The notes below the pieces were generated by a model that made no database searches, had not been told where the DNA came from, and saw only the letters and a list, made by a program, of their open reading frames with translations. A stretch of DNA of 64,000 bases from Anagrus nilaparvatae (taxonomy: Eukaryota; Arthropoda; Insecta; Hymenoptera; Mymaridae), in assembly GCA_022575985.1 (NCBI GenBank), contig JAKSXM010000014.1, positions 11,160,001 to 11,224,000 of the forward strand, read 5' to 3'. This document shows positions 41,227-52,428 of the stretch, in pieces; position 1 is the stretch's first letter, and every line of letters begins with the position of its first letter. Both the position numbers and the translations under genes were made by a program.

Positions 41227-42974
41227 GTGGTTCCTCAAAGAGGAACCATTGTGTTAGGTCAAATTTTGATTTTCTATTTTTTGGCATATAAGCACGTTTT
41301 GGGACCCCAGGAAGCTAAAAAACCGGTTTTTAAAAAAAGTCTGTATGTGTGTGTGTGTGTGTGTGTGTACGTACGTATGTAATCGGTGATATTTCACAAA
41401 CATTATGGAATTAAGACCTAATTTTTTTTTCAAAAATTTTTTTATTAATTTTTTATTTTATTAATTTTTATTAAAAAATCTCAAACTACTTTTTTTTTTT
41501 TTAATTTGGATGTAATACCTCATTTATTTCCACAAAAGTACTTATATTTGAAAGTACGATTTTTACTCGATATCTCGAATCTAATACTTAATTTTTTGAA
41601 AATTTTTTTCCCAACATTTTTTTCACAAAAAAATACAAAAAACACCAAATTTTTTTTTCTTTTTGGACGTAGTACCTAATTTATTTCTATGAGGGTACTA
41701 GTTTTAGAAAGTTCGTTTATAGCAATTTTTTGGATCTAATACCGAATTTTTAAAAAATTTTTTTCTCAAAATTAAAAAAACAAAAAAATTAAAAAAACTA
41801 CAATATTTTTTTTTTTTAGTGTAATACCTCATTTAATTCCATTAAAGTACTGATATCTAAAAATATTGTAACTAGTGATATTCTACAACCATTTTTGTAA
41901 CGCTATCTTCCTATGTATAGCATATCGACGAGTTTATGTGAAAGGTATACGAGTATTTTATTGAAGTGAGAAATATTGATACGCATGTATTTTTATATGC
42001 GATAAAAGAATCAAATAAATTTATTTTAAAAATAAAATTATCAAATAAATTTTTAAATAGAATGATTAATTTTAAAATCGGGTTACAACTAAATTTATTT
42101 TAAAAATAAAGGATGACTTATTCTAAAAATGAGTCACAACTAAGTTTCTTTCTGGTTTGTTTTAATCAAATAAATAAAAGTATCAAATAAATTTCTAGAT
42201 ATTTGTCGTAAATGCGATACATATGAAGATGTTGTTACAAAAAATATCGATTGTAACGCGATACTATAGAACGCTGAAAGAGGCATGGTTGAGATGGAAG
42301 ATAAAAAAACAAAAGACAGAGCGCTGACGCGCTGGAATTAAGACCTAATTTAATTTCAAAAATTTTTTCATTAAAAAATCTCAAACTCCTTTTTTTTTTT
42401 TTAATTTAGAGGTAATACCTAATTTATTTCCATGAAAGTACTTATATTCGAAAGTATGATTTTTACTCGATATCTCGAATCTGATAATTAATTTTTTGAA
42501 AATTTTTTTCCCAAAATTTTCGTCACAAAAAAATACAAAAAACACCAAATTTTTTTTTTCTTTGGACGTAGTAGCTAATTTATTTTTATGAGAGTACTAG
42601 TTTTAGAAAGTTCATTTATAGTAATTTTTGGATCTGAAACCGAATTTTTTCAAAATTTTTTTCTCAAAATTAAAAAAACAAAAAATTAAAAAAAGTACAA
42701 TATTTTTTTTTTTTTTTGGGTGTAATACTTCATTTAGTTCCATGAAAGTGCTTTGGTTACAACCATATTTGAAAATATGGTTTTTACTCGATATCTCGAA
42801 TCTGATAATTAATTTTTTGAAAATTTGTTCCAAAATTTTTGATCAATAAAAAAAACTTTTAAAAGTTAATAGAAATGTATGTATGATTGCATGCTTGTAT
42901 TTGGCGATATCTGTGTCATATTAAAGTATTAAGCTCATTGTTTGAGGAACCTTAGTGCCAGCTAGTTGGCAGGG
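41227..42974. mobile_element. 1.75 kb non-coding insertion with TA duplication
   Basis: The tandem unit reading TTTCTTTATTTCATG elsewhere is split here after TTTA. The same TA stands at 41225-41226 and 42975-42976, so TA is the duplication. The insertion begins GTGGTTCCTCAAAGAGGAAC and ends TTTGAGGAACCTTAGTGCC...TTGGCAGGG, so GGTTCCTCAAA/TTTGAGGAACC is a short inverted end. Inside are a (TG)n microsatellite (41345-41368) and a duplicated block of about 480 bases (about 41395-41880 and 42335-42840). The antisense open frames near 42612-42849 are mirror reads of poly-A/T. No transposase. Confidence 0.65.
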
Positions 42975-43019
42975 TATTTCATGTTTAAAAAGACAGATGA
43001 AATTTTATGAAATTTTCAT

Positions 43020-44740
43020 GAAGTTGATAGATATGATACATATAACCAATGATATATATAAGATATATATCGCTCATTTTCATTTTTTTTGCAAAAATAG
43101 TGTCACATGATCGTATATAACGATTGAAGTAAGAATTTACAAATTTTTTTGTCTTAAAGTTTGTATTTCAAAAAGTTGTTGACCATACACCATAAAAATT
43201 AACATAATTTTAAGTTGAAAAAAAAATTTCTGGCTAAAATATGACAAAAAAGTCTTTACCGTTCCCCTAAAAAGCCTTTACCGTTCCTATTAAGAACTTG
43301 GTGTTTTAAGCAAAATAAATGCATGGATTTTTATTTCCTTTTTTTTAAAGTTTGTATTTCACTTAATTTTAGACGAGATTTTAGATGTACCAACAGCTAT
43401 TTAACCTTAAATTAATGTTTTAGATGCTATTTTAGTTTAAAATATGACAAAAAATTACGTATTTATTAACAAAAGCATAAAAATACTTTTTTATACCTCA
43501 AGAAATAATCGGTTAAAAGCACAATAATAAAAATTTTTTAATTTTACTAAGTTTTTATGACAATAACAAGTTGATCCTTTGATAAAAAAAATGTTTACTT
43601 TATGTTTTCAAAAAATTACAGCACTAAAACAATATTTTTAAATGAGAAATCGACTTTTCCAGAGCAAAGATGTTTATTATAAATATTTTTCCCAACGTTT
43701 CGAGTCTTTATAAGACTCCTTGCCTTTGCTGAAAGAGTATACATTAGGAAACAGGGTCCTAATGCTATAAATAGCAATAGCGACTGTAACAAGCTACCTA
43801 AAGAATACAACGTGATTCTTAAATCAATTTAGTAAATAAATTCAACATATGTTTTTACAGGGATTTAAAATTAAATTTCCTTGTGTTGTAATGCACAATG
43901 TTATACAGTTTTTCAAAAATTTCATTTCTTCTTTCTTGAAATACACAATGTTTAATAAAAAAATTTTTTTTTTTTTTTTTTAAATTAAAAAAATAAAAAA
44001 ATAAATTAATATGAGTAATACCAAAAGTGTTATAAAATAAAATAAAAACTAATATAAAAATTATACCTAGTACTACTGTAACGGAAAAAATTTCTATTTT
44101 GTTTATATTATAGAAATTCTTAGCACTTGACTTTATAATTATATTTATTAACTCTTAACTTGTAATATGAAGCATATATAAATGAAAAAAGTTTTTTTTT
44201 TAGTGTTTAAATCTTATATTTTTATAAATATAGACTTTTTATAGACTTAAAATTCGTTAGTAATATACCAAATGTCAAAATTAATTCAGTTGTATTCATG
44301 GTGTTTGAAGTAGAACATCAAAATTTATACTGTTAACAAAAATTAAAAAATTTTGTTAAACAGTCACCAAATATAACTCAGTAATTTTTTTAAAATTACT
44401 TAATAGGTAAACTTTTTCTACTTTATTCAGTTAAAAAATATGTATTAATAATTTCAAAAATATTTAATTAATGTAATACTAATTTAATTATAATATGTGT
44501 ACAGAATCCCTTGAAAAGGAGTCTTATAAAGACTCGAAACGTTGGGAAAAATATTTATAATAAACATCTTTGCTCTGGAAAAGTCGATTTCTCATTTATT
44601 CAACTATTAAATCCATACCAGACGTAAAAGAATCAACAATATTTTTATATTATTTTTTTGAAATCTATTTTTGCAAAAAAAATGAAAATGAGCCATATAT
44701 GATATATATATATATATATATATTTATATGATACTTATAA
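43020..44740. repeat. Outer inverted repeat enclosing a Penelope-like inverted pair
   Basis: TCATTTTCATTTTTTTTGCA near 43077 pairs with its complement near 44680, and ACATATAACCAATGATATAT has a loose partner near 44735. Between lie AT-rich sequence and the inverted pair at 43616-44610. A (TA)n run is at 44703-44722. Confidence 0.5.
43635..44600. mobile_element. Inverted pair of Penelope-like terminal segments with hammerhead-like motif
   Basis: About 100 bases at 43635-43735 are the reverse complement of 44505-44600. Both contain, on one strand, GGAGTCTTATAAAGACTCGA followed by AACGTTGGGAAAAATATTTA. The GAGTC...GACTC stem with GAAAC directly after it is the arrangement of stem II and core in the hammerhead ribozymes of Penelope-like elements. 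The CTGATGA half of the core is not intact here. The 770 bases between them have no reverse transcriptase. Interpretation is tentative. Confidence 0.4.
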
Positions 44741-44741
44741 C

Positions 44742-44825
44742 CAATCGCAGCAAAGATTAAAAGTATCAACAAATAGCGATGCGCCTAATAAAATAAAAAT
44801 TCACGTCCCGCTCGGGATCACCCTG
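44742..44825. repeat. Dispersed repeat ending CCCGCTCGGGATCACC, copy 2
   Basis: Highly similar to 26641-26735 (AACCAATCGCAGCAAAGAT...TCACGTCCCGCTCGGGATCA). Directly followed by the next tandem array. Confidence 0.6.
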
Positions 44826-44826
44826 T

Positions 44827-45310
44827 ATTTCAATGCTATTATTGCATAAAAATAATTGAAATTACAACATTTCTATAAAACAGGTAAGTATTCGAGCACA
44901 TTTAAGTGGGGAATAATCTGATTAATTCAATACTAATAATTCAATGCTTTTATTGCATAAAAATAATTGAAATTACAACTTTTCTATAAAACAGGGAAAA
45001 AAATTTAAAGTGGTGTTTATTTTGCTAAATTCAATACTAATATTTCAATGTTATCATTGCATAAAAACACTTGTAATTACAAAATGTCTATAAAACAGGA
45101 CAGTATTCGAAAACATTTAAGTGGGGAATATTCTGCTAAATTCAATAGTAATATTTCAATGCTATCATTGCATAAAAATAATTGAAATTACATCTTTTCT
45201 ATTAAAAAGGACAGTATTCGAGAACATTTAAGTGGGGAATATTCTGATAAATTCAATACTAATATTTCAATGCTATCATTGCATAAAAATAATTGAAATT
45301 TCACTCTAGA
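44827..45310 (+). repeat. Tandem repeat array, unit about 107-114 bp
   Basis: The unit TTTCAATGCTATCATTGCAT, AAAAATAATTGAAATTACA, TCTATAAAACAGG, ATTTAAGTGGGGAATATTCT recurs about 4.5 times. The ATTGAAATTA / TAATTTCAAT halves can pair. Non-coding. Confidence 0.75.
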
Positions 45311-45948
45311 GTAAAATTCATATTGACTGTCTACAATATCAGTTGTGATGTATATGAAAGTAGAAAATATTCAAATATTAATTGTCTACAATATGAAAAA
45401 AACTGCAAATTTTGTTAAAAAAACTGCATATTACTATATTTTATTTACAATTATTATTTATTATTCATAATTATTAATGTTATAAAATATTTCTCATTAG
45501 TTATAAATATGTATTAATAATCATGTAACTTTTTCTGAATATGTATTATAAAATTTTTTTGTTAATAAATTTGGAGGTATAAAATTGATTCCGTTCTCAT
45601 TCATTTTTAAATAAAATTAAATTGCTTTTTAATCACGTATGATTAAATTTATTATAATTAACTACATATTATCAAAATATAAAAAAATTAATGCACAAGA
45701 TTTTATATATAATTTAATACATAATTTTATTTATACAAATACTGCAAAAATTTCAAGTTATATTGACGGGTATTTTATGTATGAAAAAACTCAAAAAATT
45801 TCATCGAATAAGAAATTGGATATCGGCTGTCTCAAACATGAAAAAATAAAAATATTAAAAAACTTTGATATCGGCTGTCCTAAACATAAAAAAATAAAGA
45901 TTTTTTAAAATATCATTTTATAGAAAAAGTCAGATTGGCTGTCTGTAA
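45311..45948. other. AT-rich sequence with a repeat shared with 54.7 kb
   Basis: 45755-45850 (TATTGACGGGTATTTTATGT, GATATCGGCTGTCTCAAACA) recurs in the same orientation at 54740-54830. The open frame at 45639-45908 runs through this repeat (two DIGCLKHEK-type repeats) and is AT-composition driven; not annotated as a gene. Confidence 0.45.
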
Positions 45949-47200
45949 CACCCCGAGTAAGAGAATACCATCGTAAAAATAATTTTTAAATATTTCCAAA
46001 CGAACTACGAACTTCGTCAAAACATCCGTAATAATTTCGTAAAAATATTATTAATATATTCATATAAAAAAAATTGCTACGATTTCGATGATAATTATTA
46101 CCAGTAATATTATTTTAATAGTATTTTTTTTTATTGATATTTTAGTAAAAACGGATTTTAATAAATATTAAAAAAACATTTTTTCGAACTTTTTTTAAAA
46201 ATAGTAGAAAAAATATTCAAAAAATGTTTTTATTAAAACATTCGTTTAAATATCTTTTAAATCATTTAAGACGTTCGTTTAAATATTTTTTAAATTGTTA
46301 AAAACATTCGTAAAAATGTTTTTTTAATCCTTAAAAACACGCGTAAAAATATTTTTTTAATCGTTAAAACATACGTTAAAATATTTTTTGCATAGTTATA
46401 AGCATTCGTAAAAATCATTTTTAATCGATAAAAGCATTCGTAAAAATATTTTTCATATCATTTAAAACATCCGTTTAAATATTTTTTAATGCCCGCAAAA
46501 GTAAAAAAATTATTAAATGAACACAAAATGACATTATAATTTCGTATCACAGGAAAGCATTTGGAATCCAAGAATTTTCTGAAAATTAAATATATTAATT
46601 AATTAATAATATCATTCATTCATGCACAACATCATTTAATCATCATTTTCAGTCTCATCGCCCTATACAATATCCCTCTAAACCTTCATTTTTATTAACG
46701 CATAGATAAATTAAAAACTACATAATATATAACGCACGCACCTAACTCAACGCTCGATTAAAATACAATTTTTTTTTAATCCTTATATACTAAAGTAAGT
46801 TGAATTTTATCACTTGCGTGTTTAAATTTATGCACCCGCCGCGCCATCTAAAATTGACTTTTAAATTAATAAACGCGCTCAATTTAAAATTTATTAAATA
46901 AAAATGTATTATGTTACATAATTTATTTCTAAGTTGTCGTATTTTTCTAAATATAAAAAAAATATTTTTACGAATGTGTTTAATTTATTAGACATAAAAA
47001 AAATATTTTTACGAACGTTTAAAACTATTTAAAAATATTTAAGCGAATGTTTTCAGTGAGTTGAAATATTAAAAAAATATTTTTACACATGTTCTAAACG
47101 ATCAAAAAGATATTTTTACACACGTTCTTAACGATTAAAAAAAAGTTTTTATATAAGTGTCTTTAAAAATTCTTGCCGTTTGAAATATTTAATTTTTTTA
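45949..47200. repeat. Degenerate ACATTCGTAAAAATATTTTT repeats (left flank of compound element)
   Basis: AACATTCGTAAAAATATTTT and its complement recur every 50-60 bases from 46160 to 46490 and, in reverse orientation, from 46960 to 47160. The left boundary ACCCCGAGTAAGAGAATACC resembles the inverse of TTACGAGTC...CTTACCCGGG at the far side (about 54690-54715). Confidence 0.55.
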
Positions 47201-47504
47201 AATTTTTAGTTTTTCATACGGGAAATCCATAAATAAATAGCACAAAAGGTCGGTTAAGGCATACAAATTATTTTTTTAATTTTATTTCGTTAAATCATGC
47301 CAGTAGAATGTATTGCTGTTTTGAAATTTTTTAAATAACAATTAAGGATCTTTTCAAAAGTCTTTAGAGACTGTTTAAAAAACAAAAAAAGAAAAGTAGA
47401 ATAGTTTTCCGATGTGAAATTTAATTGGGGATTCGAATTTTTAGTCAGATATTGTCTGCCGTGAGTAAACTCGCAGGAAAATTCAAATTCTTAGATTTTA
47501 AAAT
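47201..47504. other. Unremarkable AT-rich sequence
   Basis: No gene or repeat family supported. Confidence 0.4.
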
Positions 47505-48010
47505 GGAACATGTTTATAAGGGGGGTACTCTGAAATCTGAAAATCAAGGGGGGGCTCAAATGTGTCCGATTTAAGGGGCGGAGGGTCAAATGGGACTTAG
47601 AATAATTTCAATTTTGGGATTTATAATAATCCAGGTTTAGGGAATTAGAATAATTTTGATTTAGGTACTATAGTACAGTATATTAGGTATATATTATAAT
47701 ATTATATATTATATATATATATGTATATATATATATTATTACAGTATATTTAGGTACTATAGTACAGTACTATGGTACTATATTATCTCTATAGAGATAA
47801 TTCAGGTTTAGGGACTTAGAATAATTTCGATGTAAGGATTTGGAATAGGTGATGTTCAGGGACTTGGAATAATTCTGGTTAAGGAACTTAGAATATTTTT
47901 GATTTAGGAACCTAGAAGCTACCCTAATTTAGAGAATCAGAATAGAATAGTTTGGGTTTAGAATTTTAACATCTAGTGAAGGTGATGATTAAAAATTATA
48001 AAAATAGCAA
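47505..48010 (+). repeat. Dispersed element with a degenerate minisatellite core, copy B
   Basis: Begins GGAACATGTTTATAAGGGGG, continues through AAATGGGACTTAGAATAATT-type units (about 12, degenerate, with an AT-rich insertion at 47660-47800) and ends TTTTAACATCTAGTGAAGGT...AAAATTATAAAAATAG. This is the inverse of copies A (25.2 kb) and C (57.3 kb). Confidence 0.65.
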
Positions 48011-48298
48011 ATTGTATTGTAATGTTACGTGACAATCTTGTTAACAAAACAGTAAAGTTCTCTTTCCAGATTTGTAATCAAGGAATTTATAGTATTTTTT
48101 TTGGTATTTAAATTCCATCTAATTATTTCTATTTTATAATTTAGAAAAACGACCCAGTTACTCTCAATAGGAAACTTTTGGCAAATTCTATGAGTTTATT
48201 TGAGATTTTCTTTGGCTGTATGATCTTAGGGTCACTTAACACTAATATAATATAATGTTTTACCAGAAATGGATCAATCACTCACAATAAAAAAAAAA

Positions 48299-48470
48299 CG
48301 TCACGACAAGCCTTAAACTAAAATAAACTAAGGGAGTAGGCTCTAATAAGAAAATCAACACGTTAAGCCTTACACTAGCGTAACCTAAGGCAGTAGATTA
48401 TAGTAAAAACGACACGTCAAGCCTTACACTAACGTAACCTAAGGCAGTAAACTATAATGAAAAACGACAC
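48299..48470 (+). repeat. 55-bp tandem array, left part 1
   Basis: About three units of the type ACGTCAAGCCTTACACTAGCGTAACCTAAGGCAGTA... Interrupted at about 48469 by a palindromic element and resumed at 50105. Confidence 0.8.
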
Positions 48471-50108
48471 GCCACACAGTGTGATATAAGGGATAAAAAA
48501 AGTTCAAAAATCGGCTTCACGCCACACAGTGTGCCGAATCAATCAAAAATCTACTGACTCCGTAAAATTTTATTTTTTCACCCATTTGTTTTTTTAAATC
48601 CTTCGTATACTATCCTACTCTTATGGAAACCTGCTACTTTTTTAAATTTTTACAATTTAAATTCACCCCTTATACATTGGTGTATACGCAAAAATTTTAT
48701 TCACAGGGTTACTAAGTTTATTTGCAATTAAAAAAACCTTGTTTATGGACACTGTTGCCTTTTTCCTGAATCAAAGAGTAAAAATTTTTAAAAAGTAGCA
48801 GGTTTCCATACAAGTAGGATACTATACGAAGGATTTAAAAAAATAAGTGAGTGAAAAAATTAAATTCTAAGAAGTCAGCAGATTTTTGATTGAATCGGCA
48901 CACTGTGCGCCAATTTTAAACCAAAAAAAATTCTGGCTGAGGAAAAACTTCCGGAGGCATGTATTCTAAATGATAGGCTACCGCAAATTAAAAAAAAATT
49001 TTTTTTACAAATTTTTTATGGAGGTCGAATTCTTACAAAAAATTTAGAAACACCCACTATAAATCGGTAAAGTTTTTAATTAATTTAAACGAATAGAAAA
49101 CATTTTTAATCAAGACTATATGTAAAATTGGGAGTATTTATGTTAGAAATAATCGAACAAAGTTTCCAGATGCATATAAATATGAATATGTGCCACGTTT
49201 ATATGTGTTAGTAAAAAACCATAAATTAATTAAAAAATGCGTAAAAAAATTTGAAAAATTAACAGTTTTTGCCTAAATTTTATTCTAAAACTGTAACAAG
49301 TATTATTTTAAATGTGAGTCAATATTTTTTGACACAACTGTTTAAAATTGTGTGCTCGTGTGCTTGTGTATGTGTACTAGTATTTCTCAGTGTAAATTAA
49401 TGTTTTAATTTGAATTCTTGGCTACAAATAAGTATATAAGCAAATTAATATTTATAATTACGATTGTTAATTTGTGTGTGTTAGTTTGTGTGTGTGTGTT
49501 TGTGTGTGTGTTTATTTGTCTAGGTTTTATAGTTTTAGACCTTTTAGATTTTTTGTATTTGTATCATGATTTTCGAGAAATTTCTGGGAAGTACACATAC
49601 AGAAGCACGCGAGCACATAATTATATACATTTGTGTCAAAAAATATTGAATCACATTAAAAATAATACTTGTTACAGTTTTAGAATAAAATTTAAGCAAA
49701 AAATGTTAATTTTTCAAATTTTTTTACGCAATTTTTAATTACTTTATGGTTTTTTACTAACACATATAAACGTGGCACATATTCATATTTATTTGCATCT
49801 GGAAACTTTTTTCGATTATTTCTAACATAAATACTCCCAATTTTACATATAGTCTTGATTAAAAATGTTTTCTATTCGTTTAAATTAATTAAAAACTTTA
49901 CCGATTTATAGTGTATTTTTCTACTTTTTTTGTAAGAATTCGACCTCCATAAAAAATTTGTAAAAAAAATTTTTTTTATTTGCGGTAGCCTATCATTTAG
50001 AATACATGTCTCCGGAAGTTTTTCCTCAGCCAGAATTTTTTTTTGTTTAAAATTGGCGTGAAGCTGATTTTTGAACTTTTTTTATCCCTTATATCACACT
50101 GTGCGCCA
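48469..50108. mobile_element. Palindromic element inserted in the left 55-bp array
   Basis: The ends GCCACACAGTGTGATATAAG (left) and CTTATATCACACTGTGCGCC (right) are inverted. Long arms match (TTCTGGCTGAGGAAAAACTT near 48933 against complement near 50025; GGCACATATTCATATTT near 49775 against complement near 49180). The centre near 49490 holds (TG)n. A second palindrome (48521-48912) lies in the left arm. The open frame at 49418-49738 is driven by the TG repeat and not a gene. Confidence 0.7.
48521..48912. mobile_element. Nested palindromic element with GCCACACAGTGTG ends
   Basis: The ends are CGCCACACAGTGTGCCGAAT and complement ATTCGGCACACTGTGCG-like (one base different). The arms contain TTCGTATACTATCCTACTC and GAAACCTGCTACTTTTT with complements at 48790-48840. 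The centre is near 48715. It shares its terminal CACAGTGTG with the larger element it sits in, indicating the same family. Confidence 0.65.
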
Positions 50109-50415
50109 AGCCTTAAACTAGCGTAACCTAAGGCAGTAAACTATAATAAAAAACGACACGTCAAGCCTTAAACTAGCGTAACCTAAGGCAGTAAACTATA
50201 ATAAAAAATGACACGTCAAGCCTTACACGAGCATAACCTAAGGTAGTAAACTATAATAAAAACAACACGTTAAGCCTTACGCTAGCATAACCTAAGGAAG
50301 TAGCTTATATTAAGCAATCATCACGTTAAGAATTACACTAGCCTAACCTAAGGAAGTAGGCTATAATAAAAAAACGACACGTCAAGCCTTACACTAACGT
50401 AACCTAAGGAAGTGA
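50105..50415 (+). repeat. 55-bp tandem array, left part 2
   Basis: About 5.5 units, GCCTTAAACTAGCGTAACCT ... AAACGACACGTCAA, same orientation as part 1. Confidence 0.8.
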
Positions 50416-51882
50416 AATAAAATTTTTGTATCGATATTTTTGTCACCAAAAAATAAATAAACTCATCTGATACGTAATTACTTGAAAATTTCTCCAAATT
50501 TTAGGTTCTATTTGTGTATTCGTTGACATGTAATTTCATTATTATAGACTATTACTTTAGGTTGTGTTAGTGTATAGTGCTTAACGTACCGTTTTCTATG
50601 GTACCCTACTTCTTTAGGTTGCGCTAGTGTAAAGCTTGACTTGTCGTTTTTTATTGTAGTCTACTGCCTTAGGTTAATCTAGTGTAAGGCTTAACGTGTT
50701 GTTTTTCTTATTAAAGACCAGTTCTTCAGGCTACGTTAGTTTAATGCTTGACGTGTCGTTATTTTATTATATCCTACTCCCTTAAGTTACGAAAGTGTAA
50801 GGCTTGATGTGTCATTTTTTATCATAGTTTACTGCCTTAGGTTACGCTAGTGTAAGGCTTGATGTGTTGTTTTTTACTATAACATACTGCCTTAAGTTAC
50901 GCTAGTGTAAAGCTTGACGTGTCGTTATTTTATTGGCTTGATGTGTTGTTTTTTACTATAACATACTGCCTTAAGTTACGCTAGTGTAAAGCTTGACGGG
51001 TCGTTATTTTATTACATTCTACTTCCTTATGTTACACTAGTGTAGTTCTTGACGTGTCGTTTGTTTATTATAGCCCACTTCCTTAGGTTAGGCTAGTGTA
51101 AGGCTTAACGTGTTGTTTTTTATTATAGTTTACTGCCTTAGGTTACGCTAGTGTAGGGCTTGACTTGTCCTTTTTTGATGGAACCTACTTCCTTAGGTTA
51201 GGCTAGTGTAAGGCTTGATGTGTCCTTTTTTAATGGAACCTACTTCCTTAGGTTACGCTAGTGTAAGGCTTGACGTGTCGTTTATTTATTATAGCCTACT
51301 TCCTTAGGTTAGGCAATAGCCTGTTGTAAGGCTTAACGTGTTGTTTTTTATTATAGTTTACTGCCTTAGGTTACGCTAGTGTAGGGCTTGACGTGTCGTT
51401 TATTTATTATAGTGTAAGGCTTGACGTGTAGTTTGTTTATTACAGTCTACTTCCTTAGGTTACGCTAGTGTAAGGTTTGACGTGTCGTTTTTTATTATAG
51501 TTTACTGCCTTAGGATACGCTAGTGTAAGGCTAAACGTGTCGTTTTTTACTATAACCTACTGCTTTAGGTTACGCTAGTGTAAGGCTTGACGTGTCATTT
51601 TTTATTTTAGTTTACTGCCTTAGGTTACGCTAGTGTAAGGCTTGACGTGTCGTTTTTTACTATAAGCTACTGCCTTAGTATACTTTAGTGTAAAGCTTGA
51701 CTTCTCGTTTTTTACTGTAACCTACTTCCTTAGGTCATGCTATTGTAAAGCTTAACGTTTTGTTTTTTATTATAGTTTACTGCCTTAGTATACGCTAGTG
51801 TAAGACTTGAGGTGTCGTTTTTATTATAACCTACTTCCTTAGGTTACGCTTGTGTAAAGCTTGACGAGTCGTTATTTTATTA

Positions 51883-52015
51883 GGCTTAGTCTACATAACT
51901 GTAACGCACGGCGTAGCCCAATCCTATTGGCATAGGAGTCATGTGACACCGCAAGCGCTAGCCTATATCAATAGCATTGGGTTGCGCCGTGCGGTGCGGT
52001 TACATAGACTAAGCC
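51883..52015. mobile_element. Harbinger-like MITE 1 (133 bp, TTA duplication)
   Basis: Terminal inverted repeats GGCTTAGTCTACATAACTGT and complement GTTACATAGACTAAGCC. TTA stands on both sides (51880-51882 and 52016-52018). GC-rich interior. A 3-bp TWA duplication with GG-starting ends fits PIF/Harbinger. Confidence 0.8.
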
Positions 52016-52071
52016 TTATATCCTACTTCCTTTGGTTACGCTAGTGTAAGTCTTGACGTGTCGTTTGTTTA

Positions 52072-52428
52072 GGCTGGTTCTACGAACGCCGTAAAAAGGG
52101 GCCACAACCGTAAGCGCAGCCGTATAGCAATGCACACCAATGATGAGAATTAAGGCAATCTGGTAATTCGGTTAGTAACATTGTTTACAATGCTTTTCTT
52201 ATGGGAGCAAGTGATGCCAACCCATTTATACCATTGTTCATCTCACTTGCTCCCATAAGAAAAGCATTGTAAACAATGTTACCAACCGATTACCAGATTG
52301 CCTTAATTCTCATCATTGATGCACACAACACAACACGCATGTGCACAAACAAAAATCGTGTTGTGCGCATTGCGTTGCGGCTACGCTTGCGGTTGCGATC
52401 CCCATTTACGGTGTTTGTAGAACCAGCC
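52072..52428. mobile_element. Harbinger-like MITE 2 (357 bp, TTA duplication), interrupted by a hAT MITE
   Basis: Terminal inverted repeats GGCTGGTTCTACGAACGCCG and complement ACGGTGTTTGTAGAACCAGC. TTA on both sides (52069-52071 and 52429-52431). The ends resemble MITE 1 (GGCT...TCTAC). The interior is split by the element at 52138-52318. Confidence 0.8.
52138..52318. mobile_element. hAT-like palindromic MITE (181 bp, 8-bp duplication)
   Basis: Ends CAATGATGAGAATTAAGGCA and exact complement. The arms pair nearly throughout (TTGTTTACAATGCTTTTCTT, GGGAGCAAGTGA). Flanked by a perfect 8-bp duplication ATGCACAC at 52130-52137 and 52319-52326. Eight-base duplications and CA(A/G)TG starts are typical of hAT elements. 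Confidence 0.85.

Noticed and set aside
45639..45908. 89-residue open frame with a repeated DIGCLKHEK-like segment
   Set aside because: The repeat is a DNA repeat shared with 54.7 kb; the rest is AT-driven Ile/Lys/Asn-rich sequence.
49418..49738. 106-residue open frame with a membrane-like Cys/Val segment
   Set aside because: The segment is the translation of a TG microsatellite at the centre of a palindrome.
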